A model generated the notes under the pieces. It had not been told where the DNA came from. It was given only the letters and a program-made list of their open reading frames with translations, and made no database searches. Positions 1 to 6,929 of a stretch of 26,785 bases of DNA are shown here, in pieces. The stretch is taken from the NCBI GenBank assembly GCA_016744725.1, contig JADGDW010000046.1:1-26785 (forward strand). Reading direction: 5' to 3'. Each line of letters begins with the position of its first letter. Position 1 is the stretch's first letter. Origin of the DNA: Candidatus Albibeggiatoa sp. nov. BB20 (GTDB taxonomy: Bacteria > Pseudomonadota > Gammaproteobacteria > Beggiatoales > Beggiatoaceae). Both the position numbers and the translations under genes were made by a program.

Positions 1-169
1 GCTTATATGTCATTATTATTTAATAAGTTAAAGTTGATTTACTTGTAAAACACCTATGAAAATAAACTGATAAAATTGCACAAGCTTTGGGCTAAAATTG
101 TTTTTTTGCACTGCAACAATGCAATATGAATGCTATGTATTTTACAGCTTAGCGCAATAAATTCATACT

Positions 170-198
170 TTGACCTAAAATCTATAAAAGATTAATAT
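170..198 (+). promoter_or_regulatory. Candidate sigma70 promoter for the OsmC-family gene
   Basis: TTGACC (170-175) and TAATAT (193-198) are separated by 17 bases and lie about 30 bases before the start codon at 231. The match to the consensus is 5/6 and 4/6. The rest of 1-230 is AT-rich and shows no gene. This is prediction from sequence only. Confidence 0.4.
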
Positions 199-230
199 AC
201 GCCCATAATTTTTATTTTTGGGAAATAATA

Positions 231-650
231 ATGAAAACACGGATTAAATGGATTGAGGACGTTTGTTTATTGGCTGAATCAGACAGTGGACATGGCGTTA
301 TTATTGATGGTGCGCCCGAAATTGGTGGCAAAAATCTCGGTGTCCGTCCAATGGAAATGTTGCTAATGGGGCTTGGTGGTTGTACCTCAATGGATGTGCT
401 CAGTATCTTAAAAAAGCAGCGTCAAAATATCACTGATTGTCAAATTGAAATCGAAGCTGAACGTGCTACAGAAATCCCCAAAATCTTTACCAAAATTCAT
501 CTCCATTTTATCATTAAAGGTCAGAATCTTAAAGAAAGTGCGGTTGAACGTGCAATTAGTTTATCTGCAGAAAAATATTGTTCGGCCTCAGCCATGCTGG
601 AAAAAGCGGCTGAGATTACCCACGATTTTGAAATCATCGCAGAAAATTAA
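231..650 (+). CDS. OsmC/Ohr-family protein (YhfA-like)
   Basis: 139-residue cytoplasmic protein of the OsmC fold, a family of thiol-dependent peroxidases and related proteins. The two family cysteines are visible: C51 in a GGCTSMDV turn and C117 in EKYCSASAML. Both are positioned as in the short YhfA-type OsmC proteins rather than in classical Ohr. There is no signal peptide. The start is preceded by a weak GGAAAT-type ribosome site. It is a single gene, about 210 bases before fccA in the same direction. A role in reducing organic hydroperoxides or reactive sulfur species would suit the neighbouring sulfide-oxidation genes, but that is inference; the exact substrate of the YhfA branch is not known to me. 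Confidence 0.88.
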   Translation: MKTRIKWIEDVCLLAESDSGHGVIIDGAPEIGGKNLGVRPMEMLLMGLGGCTSMDVLSILKKQRQNITDCQIEIEAERATEIPKIFTKIHLHFIIKGQNLKESAVERAISLSAEKYCSASAMLEKAAEITHDFEIIAEN

Positions 651-719
651 ACTTAGGTTAATAAAATTCTTTAATTGAAAACTTGCTGTCACTTCATAGA
701 AACGTTACCATGTTTTGAA

Positions 720-761
720 CTAGCCTTTGTGATAACAACATAAGTGTTATAAATGGGCTAG
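720..761 (+). other. Two-part inverted repeat upstream of fccA
   Basis: CTAGCC (720-725) pairs with GGCTAG (756-761), and inside it ATAACA (732-737) pairs with TGTTAT (745-750) around a 7-base loop. No T-run follows, so it is not a clear intrinsic terminator of the preceding gene. It lies 100 bases before fccA and may be an operator or an mRNA structure. Function not established. Confidence 0.4.
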
Positions 762-860
762 AAGTAGAGTTTATCAGCGAATTAATAAAAATAATGAAGT
801 TTTGTTGAGGCTTTCCTACTTGAAACCGCACCACTATTACTCACTTTAAGGAGGGATTAT

Positions 861-1484
861 ATGCGGAATAAAACCCTAAAATATGCTTTACTTCTTGTTA
901 GCGGATTTGCATTAAGCAGTCCTGTATGGGCAGATGAGAATGAATGCCCTGATGATTATGACAAAGCACGTGGCACAATGTTAGGTAATACCTGTGCTGG
1001 TTGTCATGGTACCAATGGCGCAAGTGTTGGCCCTGCTACACCCATTATCGGTGGCTTATCAGTAGATACTATTACTGAAGCAATGAACGCTTATAAAAGC
1101 GGCGATCGTCCTTCTACTGTAATGGGAAGAATTGCTAAAGGTTACACAGAAGAAGAAATCAATGCGATGGCAGGTTTTTTCTGTGAACAAAAATTTGTAC
1201 CTGCAAAACAAGAAGCCAATGCAGAACTGGCTAAAGCAGGTCAAAAATTACACGATAAATTTAAGTGTGAAAAATGCCACGAAGAAGGCGGGTCAGTAGA
1301 TGAAGATGGCAGCAGTATTATAGCGGGTCAATGGAAAACATACTTGCAATATGAGTTGGCTGATTTCCAAGAAAAGCATCGCGGTATGCCGAAAAAAATG
1401 AAAAAAGCCATGAAGAAATTGCTCAAAAAAGATGCTGATGCAAACATTGAGCAAATCATTGAATACTACATTAGCCAACAATAA
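861..1484 (+). CDS. fccA: Flavocytochrome c sulfide dehydrogenase, diheme cytochrome subunit FccA
   Basis: 207-residue exported c-type cytochrome. A Sec signal peptide (residues 1-24, cut after VWA) precedes two heme-binding motifs, CAGCH at 45-49 and CEKCH at 136-140. This gives two cytochrome c domains, as in the roughly 21 kDa diheme FccA of purple sulfur bacteria. FccA takes electrons from the flavin of FccB during periplasmic sulfide oxidation and passes them to soluble carriers. The start is fixed by an excellent AAGGAGGG ribosome site at 849-856. fccB begins 15 bases after the stop, so the two are co-transcribed. The C-terminal third is unusually lysine-rich (a KKMKKAMKKLLKK stretch), which could form an electrostatic docking surface; that last point is inference. 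Confidence 0.95.
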   Translation: MRNKTLKYALLLVSGFALSSPVWADENECPDDYDKARGTMLGNTCAGCHGTNGASVGPATPIIGGLSVDTITEAMNAYKSGDRPSTVMGRIAKGYTEEEINAMAGFFCEQKFVPAKQEANAELAKAGQKLHDKFKCEKCHEEGGSVDEDGSSIIAGQWKTYLQYELADFQEKHRGMPKKMKKAMKKLLKKDADANIEQIIEYYISQQ

Positions 1485-1499
1485 GGGGGAGACATAATA

Positions 1500-2795
1500 A
1501 TGGCTTTAAATCGTCGGCATTTTCTTCAAGTCACTGCAGGTGCTACAGCAGCAAGTGTAGTTGGTTTTCCTCACATTGCGAGCAGCGCAGGGGCTAAAAA
1601 AGTCGTTGTGATTGGTGGTGGTACTGGTGGTGCGACTGCTGCTAAGTATTTACGTATGGCTGATCCTTCAATTGAAGTTACTTTGATTGAAACCAATGAT
1701 TATTACTATACTTGTTACCTCAGCAATGAAGTCTTAAGTGGTGATAGAACCCTTGAATCAATTAAAGTGGGCTATGATGGCCTGAAAAAACACGGCATCA
1801 AGGTTGTTAAAGCGAAAGCGACAGCAATTGATGGCGATGCGAAAAAAGTCACTGTAGATACAGGTGATACTTTTAGCTATGACCGTTTAATCGTGTCTCC
1901 AGGTGTTTCTTTAGATTATGGCAAAATCGAAGGCTATAGCGAAGAAGCTGCTCAAACCATTACTCATGCGTGGAAAGCGGGTGAGCAAACTAAAATCCTT
2001 CGTAGCCAATTAGAAGCGATGAAAGATGGCGGTACAGTAATTATTTCTGCACCACCTAATCCTTTCCGCTGCCCTCCTGGGCCTTATGAACGTGCTAGCC
2101 AAATTGCACATTATTTAAAACAGCACAAACCTAAGTCTAAAGTATTAGTTTTAGATGCAAAAGATAAATTCTCTAAACAAGGTTTGTTTACGCAAGGTTG
2201 GACTGATTTATACGGTTTTGGTACTGATAAGAGCATGATTGAATGGGTACCTGCGGCTGAAGGCGGTAAAGTCATCTCTGCAGACGTAAGTAGCATGACA
2301 ATCGTTGCAGGTGATATGGAAGATGAGCACACAGCTGATGTGATTAATATTATTCCCCCACAAAAAGCAGGCAAAATCGCGTTAGACGCAGGTTTAGCTG
2401 ATGATTCTGGCTGGTGTCCTATTAACAAGAAAACCTTTGAATCAACATTGATTCCTAATGTTCATGTTATCGGTGATGCTTGTATTGCGACTAAGATGCC
2501 TAAATCAGGTTATGCTGCAAATTCACAGGGTAAAGTGGTTGCAACGGCAGTGATTGCGGCTTTAACTGGCAAAGAAATGGTTGAGCCTTCTTACGTGAAT
2601 ACTTGTTATAGTATCATTGGTGAAGACTATGGTATTTCCGTTGCTGCGGTTTATCGTTTAAATGGTGATGTTATTACACCTGTTAAAGGTGCTGGTGGTT
2701 TAACACCTAAAGATGCAACAGCAGAGCACAGAAAACGTGAAGTGCAGTTTGCATACAGTTGGTATGATAATATTGTACAAGACAGCTTTAACTAA
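1500..2795 (+). CDS. fccB: Flavocytochrome c sulfide dehydrogenase, flavoprotein subunit FccB
   Basis: 431-residue FAD protein of the sulfide dehydrogenase/sulfide:quinone reductase group. It has a Tat signal (RRHFLQ at residues 5-10) with likely cleavage after A30, then a Rossmann FAD motif (VVVIGGGTGG). In mature numbering C42 lies in YYTCYLSNE, where the Chromatium enzyme attaches FAD through a thioether, and C161 in FRCPPGPYE is one half of the redox disulfide that accepts sulfide. The second half is most likely mature C339 in NTCYS, two residues from the position known in Chromatium. An additional Cys in GDACIA is probably not catalytic. Folded and flavinated before Tat export, it pairs with FccA. 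A ribosome site AAGGGGGAG lies just before the start. Length and motifs are normal for an active enzyme. Confidence 0.95.
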   Translation: MALNRRHFLQVTAGATAASVVGFPHIASSAGAKKVVVIGGGTGGATAAKYLRMADPSIEVTLIETNDYYYTCYLSNEVLSGDRTLESIKVGYDGLKKHGIKVVKAKATAIDGDAKKVTVDTGDTFSYDRLIVSPGVSLDYGKIEGYSEEAAQTITHAWKAGEQTKILRSQLEAMKDGGTVIISAPPNPFRCPPGPYERASQIAHYLKQHKPKSKVLVLDAKDKFSKQGLFTQGWTDLYGFGTDKSMIEWVPAAEGGKVISADVSSMTIVAGDMEDEHTADVINIIPPQKAGKIALDAGLADDSGWCPINKKTFESTLIPNVHVIGDACIATKMPKSGYAANSQGKVVATAVIAALTGKEMVEPSYVNTCYSIIGEDYGISVAAVYRLNGDVITPVKGAGGLTPKDATAEHRKREVQFAYSWYDNIVQDSFN

Positions 2796-2816
2796 ACACC
2801 TTTAGTAATTTAGCTA

Positions 2817-2854
2817 AAAAGGCTCTGTTTCTTTAATAAGGCAGAGCTTTTTTT
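2817..2854 (+). terminator. Intrinsic terminator of the fccAB operon
   Basis: GCTCTG (2822-2827) pairs with CAGAGC (2842-2847), partly extended by flanking A/T pairs, and is followed by seven T (2848-2854). It sits 22 bases after the fccB stop. Confidence 0.8.
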
Positions 2855-2889
2855 AGCTTTGATCTAAACGCCTTTACATTGTTCTCATT

Positions 2890-3155
2890 CTGCTTGGATT
2901 AATTCTAAGCTGGTTTTATGGTTGATTTTACTAAGCAATTTCTAAATTTATAGTACGAAAACAGCCACTGATTTTTTGCTTAATCTTGTTTGGGCATAAA
3001 TCCTACTCGGCTTGGTTGTTACGGAACAGGATAGAGGCTTACAGGCAAAACCCTTGAGTCGGTTGAGTTTCGCCCTTTGGTTTGTTTGGGTTTGCCTTTC
3101 TCTGGCAATAGTTCATCTTTATCCACTTGGCTGAGAATATCTTGACATAGTCAAT
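2890..3155 (-). pseudogene. Decayed IS66-family transposase (C-terminal remnant)
   Basis: This is the gene-free stretch between fccB and the BLUF gene. Reading the minus strand gives pieces typical of the IS66 TnpC C-terminus: a GKPKQTKGRN linker (about 3080-3110), then after a frame change RLKGFA, then one continuous frame with NNQAE (3006-3020), an in-frame stop where the family has Arg, and IKQKISGCFRT (about 2953-2985). The Glu of NNQAE is the last residue of the family's DDE triad. Order and spacing match IS66 proteins, so the identification is firm although the gene is dead, with at least one stop and one frameshift. No N-terminal half, accessory orfs or terminal repeats were recognised. 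Confidence 0.75.
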
Positions 3156-3187
3156 TCAGATTAAACCATATCTAAAATATTTTCCAT

Positions 3188-3676
3188 TTAGCTCTTAACC
3201 GCAAAAAAGTCAAAAAATCCCGATTTTTTATGTTCCTTTCGTGGAGCAGATTCTTGAGCATCATAGTGGTTGCGAAAGGCTTCAGCCATTGCATTGATTG
3301 CATAACTATCTAATACATAAGGATTAAATTCTTCAAGCCCCGTCTCGCGTAAAATTTTTTCAATAACATAAGGAAAATGTATATACTTCATTGACCATTC
3401 TTCAAAATAACGATCACTGACGTGTTTAGATTCCAACACCCGTAAATCACTGTGACGGTCATCATGCAATAATTTGTGGTATAAAGCATTGATATTTCCA
3501 CGTTCACCTTCTAAAAATTGTAAAAAATACCCATTACCAAAAAATAACGCGCCTGTAAGATTCAATTCTACATTTCTTTTACACGCTGATTGTAAAATAC
3601 CGCCTACTTGTAGAGAAGTACACTTTTCTGTCGCGGTGCTGGCATAGCAAAAACGATAAATATGGCTACTAATCAT
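3188..3676 (-). CDS. BLUF-domain blue-light sensor, complete flavin site
   Basis: 162-residue protein that is almost entirely one BLUF domain (residues 5-100), a fold that binds FAD and senses blue light by rearranging hydrogen bonds around the flavin. Counting from the chosen start, Y11, N35, Q53, W94 and M96 are all present with the spacing of AppA Y21, N45, Q63, W104 and M106, so it should photocycle. The tail contains an EFNPYVLD motif and ends in a basic plus aromatic segment (KKSGFFDFF) shared with the neighbouring paralogue. The ATG at 3676 is preferred over an in-frame one at 3751 because AGGAC lies just upstream and the paralogue starts at the equivalent residue. No output domain is attached, so it must signal by protein contact, perhaps with the gene products encoded upstream. 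Confidence 0.92.
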   Translation of the reverse strand: MISSHIYRFCYASTATEKCTSLQVGGILQSACKRNVELNLTGALFFGNGYFLQFLEGERGNINALYHKLLHDDRHSDLRVLESKHVSDRYFEEWSMKYIHFPYVIEKILRETGLEEFNPYVLDSYAINAMAEAFRNHYDAQESAPRKEHKKSGFFDFFAVKS

Positions 3677-3814
3677 ACTTCTGTCCTTTTCAGAGAAGTT
3701 ACTATATCCATTTGAGCATGACACAACAATGATTATTCTTGTTTTAACCATGAAATGATTTTACTAAAGCAAAATTCATTTCTATGCTCAAGGAAGTTTA
3801 AATACTGATTTAGA

Positions 3815-4297
3815 TTAATGTTTAAATACATTGAACAGATTGAATAAACTTTTTTTGGGTTTTGGTGGTGCTGATTTACTCAATACTTCTGGTGTTTCTG
3901 TCACATTATTAAATGCCTCTTCTAAGTGATCGCCATCTAGTAAATAGGGGTTAAATTCCTTTATGCCATTTTGATCGGCGACATATTCAACAATATCCTG
4001 AGGATTAAATGTGGTGAGATACTGCTCAAAATAACGATGACTGATTTCCCTGAGCTCTAACAAGTGAACTTCAGCATGTCTTTCATCATCTGCGATTTTG
4101 TTAAAGATGGAGTTAATATGTTCCCGCGAACCTTCAAGACAACCTAAAAAGTAGTTGTTTTCATAGCACAATGTTCCTGTGACATCTAAAAGCGAGTTGT
4201 GTTGACGACCTGCATTTATGATCTTATGAAGTTCTTCAGGCGTACATTTTTTAGTTGCAGTACTGGCATAAAATAAGCGTGAAATATAAATATCCAT
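3815..4297 (-). CDS. BLUF-like paralogue lacking the photoactive Gln
   Basis: 160-residue paralogue of the next gene with the same layout: BLUF fold (residues 3-98), EFNPYLLD motif, and a basic/aromatic tail (KKSLFNLF). The flavin-site Tyr (Y10) and Asn (N34) remain, but the position of the essential Gln is Gly (G52, in FLGCLEG), the Trp position is Tyr (Y93) and the Met position is Thr (T95). In studied BLUF proteins replacing this Gln abolishes the photocycle, so this copy is probably light-insensitive or works differently. It may be a dimer partner, decoy or adaptor for the intact copy; that is inference. A good GGGGAGGC ribosome site precedes the start. It begins 23 bases after the zinc-ribbon gene and is followed 138 bases later by the intact BLUF gene. 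Confidence 0.9.
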   Translation of the reverse strand: MDIYISRLFYASTATKKCTPEELHKIINAGRQHNSLLDVTGTLCYENNYFLGCLEGSREHINSIFNKIADDERHAEVHLLELREISHRYFEQYLTTFNPQDIVEYVADQNGIKEFNPYLLDGDHLEEAFNNVTETPEVLSKSAPPKPKKSLFNLFNVFKH

Positions 4298-4320
4298 TCA
4301 AAGCCTCCCCGCTTCTGGAT

Positions 4321-5049
4321 TTAACGATAAGGATAATATAAGGAGTTATATTTATCTGAGAGTTTTTTCAACTTTTTATTTAAACGGCTAACTTCTTTAT
4401 TGAGTTTTTCCATTTCAGTTTCTACAGATTGGATAGACTCTGTAACTTGTTGGGTAGCCTGCTGCTGGCCACTATTGTTGTTCGCCTTCAATGACGACGC
4501 TACATTTTTGATACTTTGTAACTCTTGAGTTGAGGCTTGAATTCCACCACCAATCGTTGCGAGCTGAGTCGATAGATTATCTGTTTTATCAGAGACTTGA
4601 ATCATGAAAAAACCAAGCAATATCAAAATAATTAAAAACCCAACAATACTAAAACGCATTAGATGGCTACTTGCCTGTTCTATGCGCGACATCATGCTAT
4701 TACGCAATTTTGTTGCATCATGAAATTCAGTCATGGCAATGCGGTTTTCTCTGAATAGTTTGTTCAGAACTTGAGAGTGCTCTTCTGGGTCATGTACAGA
4801 AATAGGTGCAGGTGCAGGTGCAGGTGCAGGAGGTTGAGCAGTATATGTTTGATATTCAGCTACAATTTGCTTGACTTCTTTTAATTCAGATTGTATTTCC
4901 AAGACTTTTTTAGAATAAAGTGTCAGTAGTAGTGCAGTATCATAAATCTTTGTTGCATGTCCACATTCTGGGCATTTAACTGCTTTACCAACGTATTGGT
5001 CAGCCAGACCTTTTGTATATCCACACTGGTGACATTTTAAAACAGCCAT
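4321..5049 (-). CDS. Zinc-ribbon, single-pass membrane, coiled-coil protein
   Basis: 242-residue protein with no family I can name. Domains in order: an N-terminal zinc ribbon with C6-x2-C9 and C26-x2-C29; a short helical region; a Pro-Ala repeat linker (residues 73-82) encoded by four GGTGCA repeats; a charged helix (about 88-130); one transmembrane helix (133-152); and a C-terminal coiled coil (about 155-235, with a Lys-rich KLNKEVSRLNKKLKKL stretch) ending in YYPYR. The zinc ribbon should be cytoplasmic and the coiled coil periplasmic by the usual charge rule. A ribosome site (AAGGGGG) lies before the ATG. It is the first gene of a minus-strand cluster with the two BLUF proteins, which makes it the likely membrane partner or output of that light-sensing pair. 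This is guilt by association only. Confidence 0.8.
   Translation of the reverse strand: MAVLKCHQCGYTKGLADQYVGKAVKCPECGHATKIYDTALLLTLYSKKVLEIQSELKEVKQIVAEYQTYTAQPPAPAPAPAPISVHDPEEHSQVLNKLFRENRIAMTEFHDATKLRNSMMSRIEQASSHLMRFSIVGFLIILILLGFFMIQVSDKTDNLSTQLATIGGGIQASTQELQSIKNVASSLKANNNSGQQQATQQVTESIQSVETEMEKLNKEVSRLNKKLKKLSDKYNSLYYPYR
4805..4828. repeat. Hexamer tandem repeat (GGTGCA)x4 in the Pro-Ala linker
   Basis: Four perfect copies of GGTGCA, which encode Pro-Ala dipeptides on the minus strand within the zinc-ribbon membrane protein. Copy number changes would stay in frame and only alter linker length. Confidence 0.9.
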
Positions 5050-5254
5050 GTTAACCCCCTTAGATTAACAACTTTTGGTTTAGAGGTATCATTCAAGTTT
5101 TTGAAAAAACAAAATTGGATAATCGTTTTATAAGGTTTTTTGGTAACAATATTAAAATTCTAAAATAGGGTCGTACAAAGCATATTTAAAGTAATCTTTT
5201 GATGAGAGCATTATATTACAGGTTTAAATGGATTAAAAAGAGTAAAATATATAA

Positions 5255-5637
5255 GCTTTAGAGAAATACAAGGATAATAGGATGGCAGAATGAGCTGGAA
5301 AATAATAGCTTAAACAGAATCAGTTATCTGCAAAATGATGAGAATATCATGCCCTGAATAAAACAGAGTTGGTTTTATATAAGGTATTGAAAATTTATGA
5401 AAAATATATTTTATACCAATAACCTTACATTAACAACCAACAAAAATTCACTATAGACGCTGTTGAACATCTGATAGCTTGGGACGCAGTTAGAAGCAAA
5501 CCAATCAGCCAGCCATTACAGCAGAGTTTCATTAAATTAGGTAAAAACAGTTTGAGCTAGCGACTCTAAAAAATTCTAAAAAATATAGAATGCAATGGCT
5601 AAGAGCACAAGCTATAATTAATTTTAAAAATCGCATT
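5255..5637 (+). pseudogene. Decayed coding sequence of unknown family
   Basis: The 660-base gap before the next gene contains remnants of one plus-strand protein split by lesions. The pieces are: an ELENNSLNRISYLQN segment (about 5291-5335); after a frame change EYHALNKTELVLYKVLKIYEKY (about 5342-5410); an in-frame TAA; FTIDAVEHLIAWDAVRSKP and LQQSFIKLGKNSL (about 5445-5560); then a second frame change to ATLKNSKKYRMQWLRAQ (about 5560-5620). The segments look like genuine globular helical protein, with helix-like spacing and Trp/Arg content, unlike random AT-rich DNA. I do not recognise the family. The remaining bases of 5050-5254 and 5638-5717 show nothing I can name apart from the 5' regions of the flanking genes. 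Confidence 0.45.
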
Positions 5638-5717
5638 TAAAACGGATGTAGAAATAGGTATACAGTATAGTTTAGCAAAACTCAAAAAAATCAATAAAGT
5701 TATATAGGATGATAGAG

Positions 5718-6929
5718 ATGCACCCTAACGATTTACTGAAAATAACGCAAAGACGTGCTTTTTTGCGCCAGACTGCCCATTTTTTAGGTAGTGGATTATT
5801 GGCAAGTCAATCACCATTAAGTTTTGCTGACACCGTAGCTGATAATGATGAAGTGCGTATTGGTTATTTACCCATCACGGATGCAACCGCCTTATTGATT
5901 GCACATGCCAATGGCCTATTTGAAAAAGAAGGTCTCAACGTCGCGCCACCAATAATGGTAAAAAGTTGGGCGAAATTAATTCAAGGCTTCCTATCAGGTA
6001 AATTCAATGTCGTACACCTTTTAAAACCGATTCCTGTATGGCTACGCTATAACCATAATTTTCCCATCAAAATCATGTCATGGGCACATATTAATGGCTC
6101 TGCGATTGTCACAGGCAAACATATCAACGCAGAACGATTTGAAGATTTAGCAGGTAAACAAATTGCTGTGCCATACTGGTATTCAATGCACAATATCGTA
6201 TTACAAATGAGCTTACGTCATGTAGGTTTGAAACCTGTTGTGAAAGCAGGATACGAAAAATTAGCACCTGATGAAGTCAACTTACGTGTATTACCACCAC
6301 CGCTGATGGTGTGGGCATTGAAGGCACAAAATATTGATGCCTATATTGTCGCTGAGCCGATTAATGCTAAAGGTGAATTACTTGCAGGAGCAAGGTTGCT
6401 GCGTTTTACAGGGGATATTTGGCGTAATCATCCTTGTTGTGTGGTGTGTATGGATGAGCGTGTCACGCAGAAAAAGCCTGAATGGACGCAGAAAATCATG
6501 AATGCCATCATCAAAGCACAGGCTTTTGCTCAACAAAATAAATTAGAAACAGCTAGAATTTTATCTGTTGAGGGCAATGCCTACATTCCAGCTAATCTAA
6601 AAATATTACAACATGGCATGACTGCTTATGGCAGTGATTACCAGCTCACAGATGCCATTAAACATTCTGATTGGGATAGTGGACGGATTGACTTTGCACC
6701 TTGGCCTTATCCTTCTGCCACCCGCTTGCTGATAGAAAGCTTTCCTAACACTTTATTTGGTAGTCCTGATGTGGCTTTTATCGATAAATTAGAACCTGAA
6801 CATGTGGTTGATGATTTGGTTGATTATCACTTTGTTTCTGAAGCGATGAAAGTGTGTCATGGTTGGAAAAATGCCCCCGGTGTTAATTTAGAAAATCCAT
6901 TTGAACGTGAAGAGGTTATTGAGATTTAA
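5718..6929 (+). CDS. ABC-type substrate-binding protein, NrtA/SsuA/TauA-like, Tat signal
   Basis: About 403-residue periplasmic binding protein of the nitrate/sulfonate/taurine/bicarbonate type. An RRAFLRQT twin-arginine motif and hydrophobic stretch (residues about 11-37) suggest export by Tat, which often means folding or cofactor loading in the cytoplasm. The mature part starts with the family's VRIGYLPITDATALLIAHANGLF strand-helix. It also has GLPP-like ligand-loop equivalents (VLPPPLMVWAL) and an HPCCVVC cysteine cluster. ATG 5718 is preferred over 5709 because AGGA at 5706-5709 gives proper spacing. The stop overlaps the start of the dehydrogenase gene by one base (TAATG), implying coupled translation. 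No permease or ATPase gene is nearby, so it may work with a distant transporter or as a sensor or chaperone. The ligand cannot be read from sequence. Confidence 0.82.
   Translation: MHPNDLLKITQRRAFLRQTAHFLGSGLLASQSPLSFADTVADNDEVRIGYLPITDATALLIAHANGLFEKEGLNVAPPIMVKSWAKLIQGFLSGKFNVVHLLKPIPVWLRYNHNFPIKIMSWAHINGSAIVTGKHINAERFEDLAGKQIAVPYWYSMHNIVLQMSLRHVGLKPVVKAGYEKLAPDEVNLRVLPPPLMVWALKAQNIDAYIVAEPINAKGELLAGARLLRFTGDIWRNHPCCVVCMDERVTQKKPEWTQKIMNAIIKAQAFAQQNKLETARILSVEGNAYIPANLKILQHGMTAYGSDYQLTDAIKHSDWDSGRIDFAPWPYPSATRLLIESFPNTLFGSPDVAFIDKLEPEHVVDDLVDYHFVSEAMKVCHGWKNAPGVNLENPFEREEVIEI

Noticed and set aside
3677..3751. N-terminal extension of the intact BLUF gene to an ATG at 3751
   Set aside because: The extra 25 residues have no counterpart in the paralogue, and the internal ATG at 3676 has the better ribosome site.
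4805..4828. (GGTGCA)x4 as a phase-variable switch
   Set aside because: Unit length is a multiple of three, so slippage would not shift the frame; only linker length could change.
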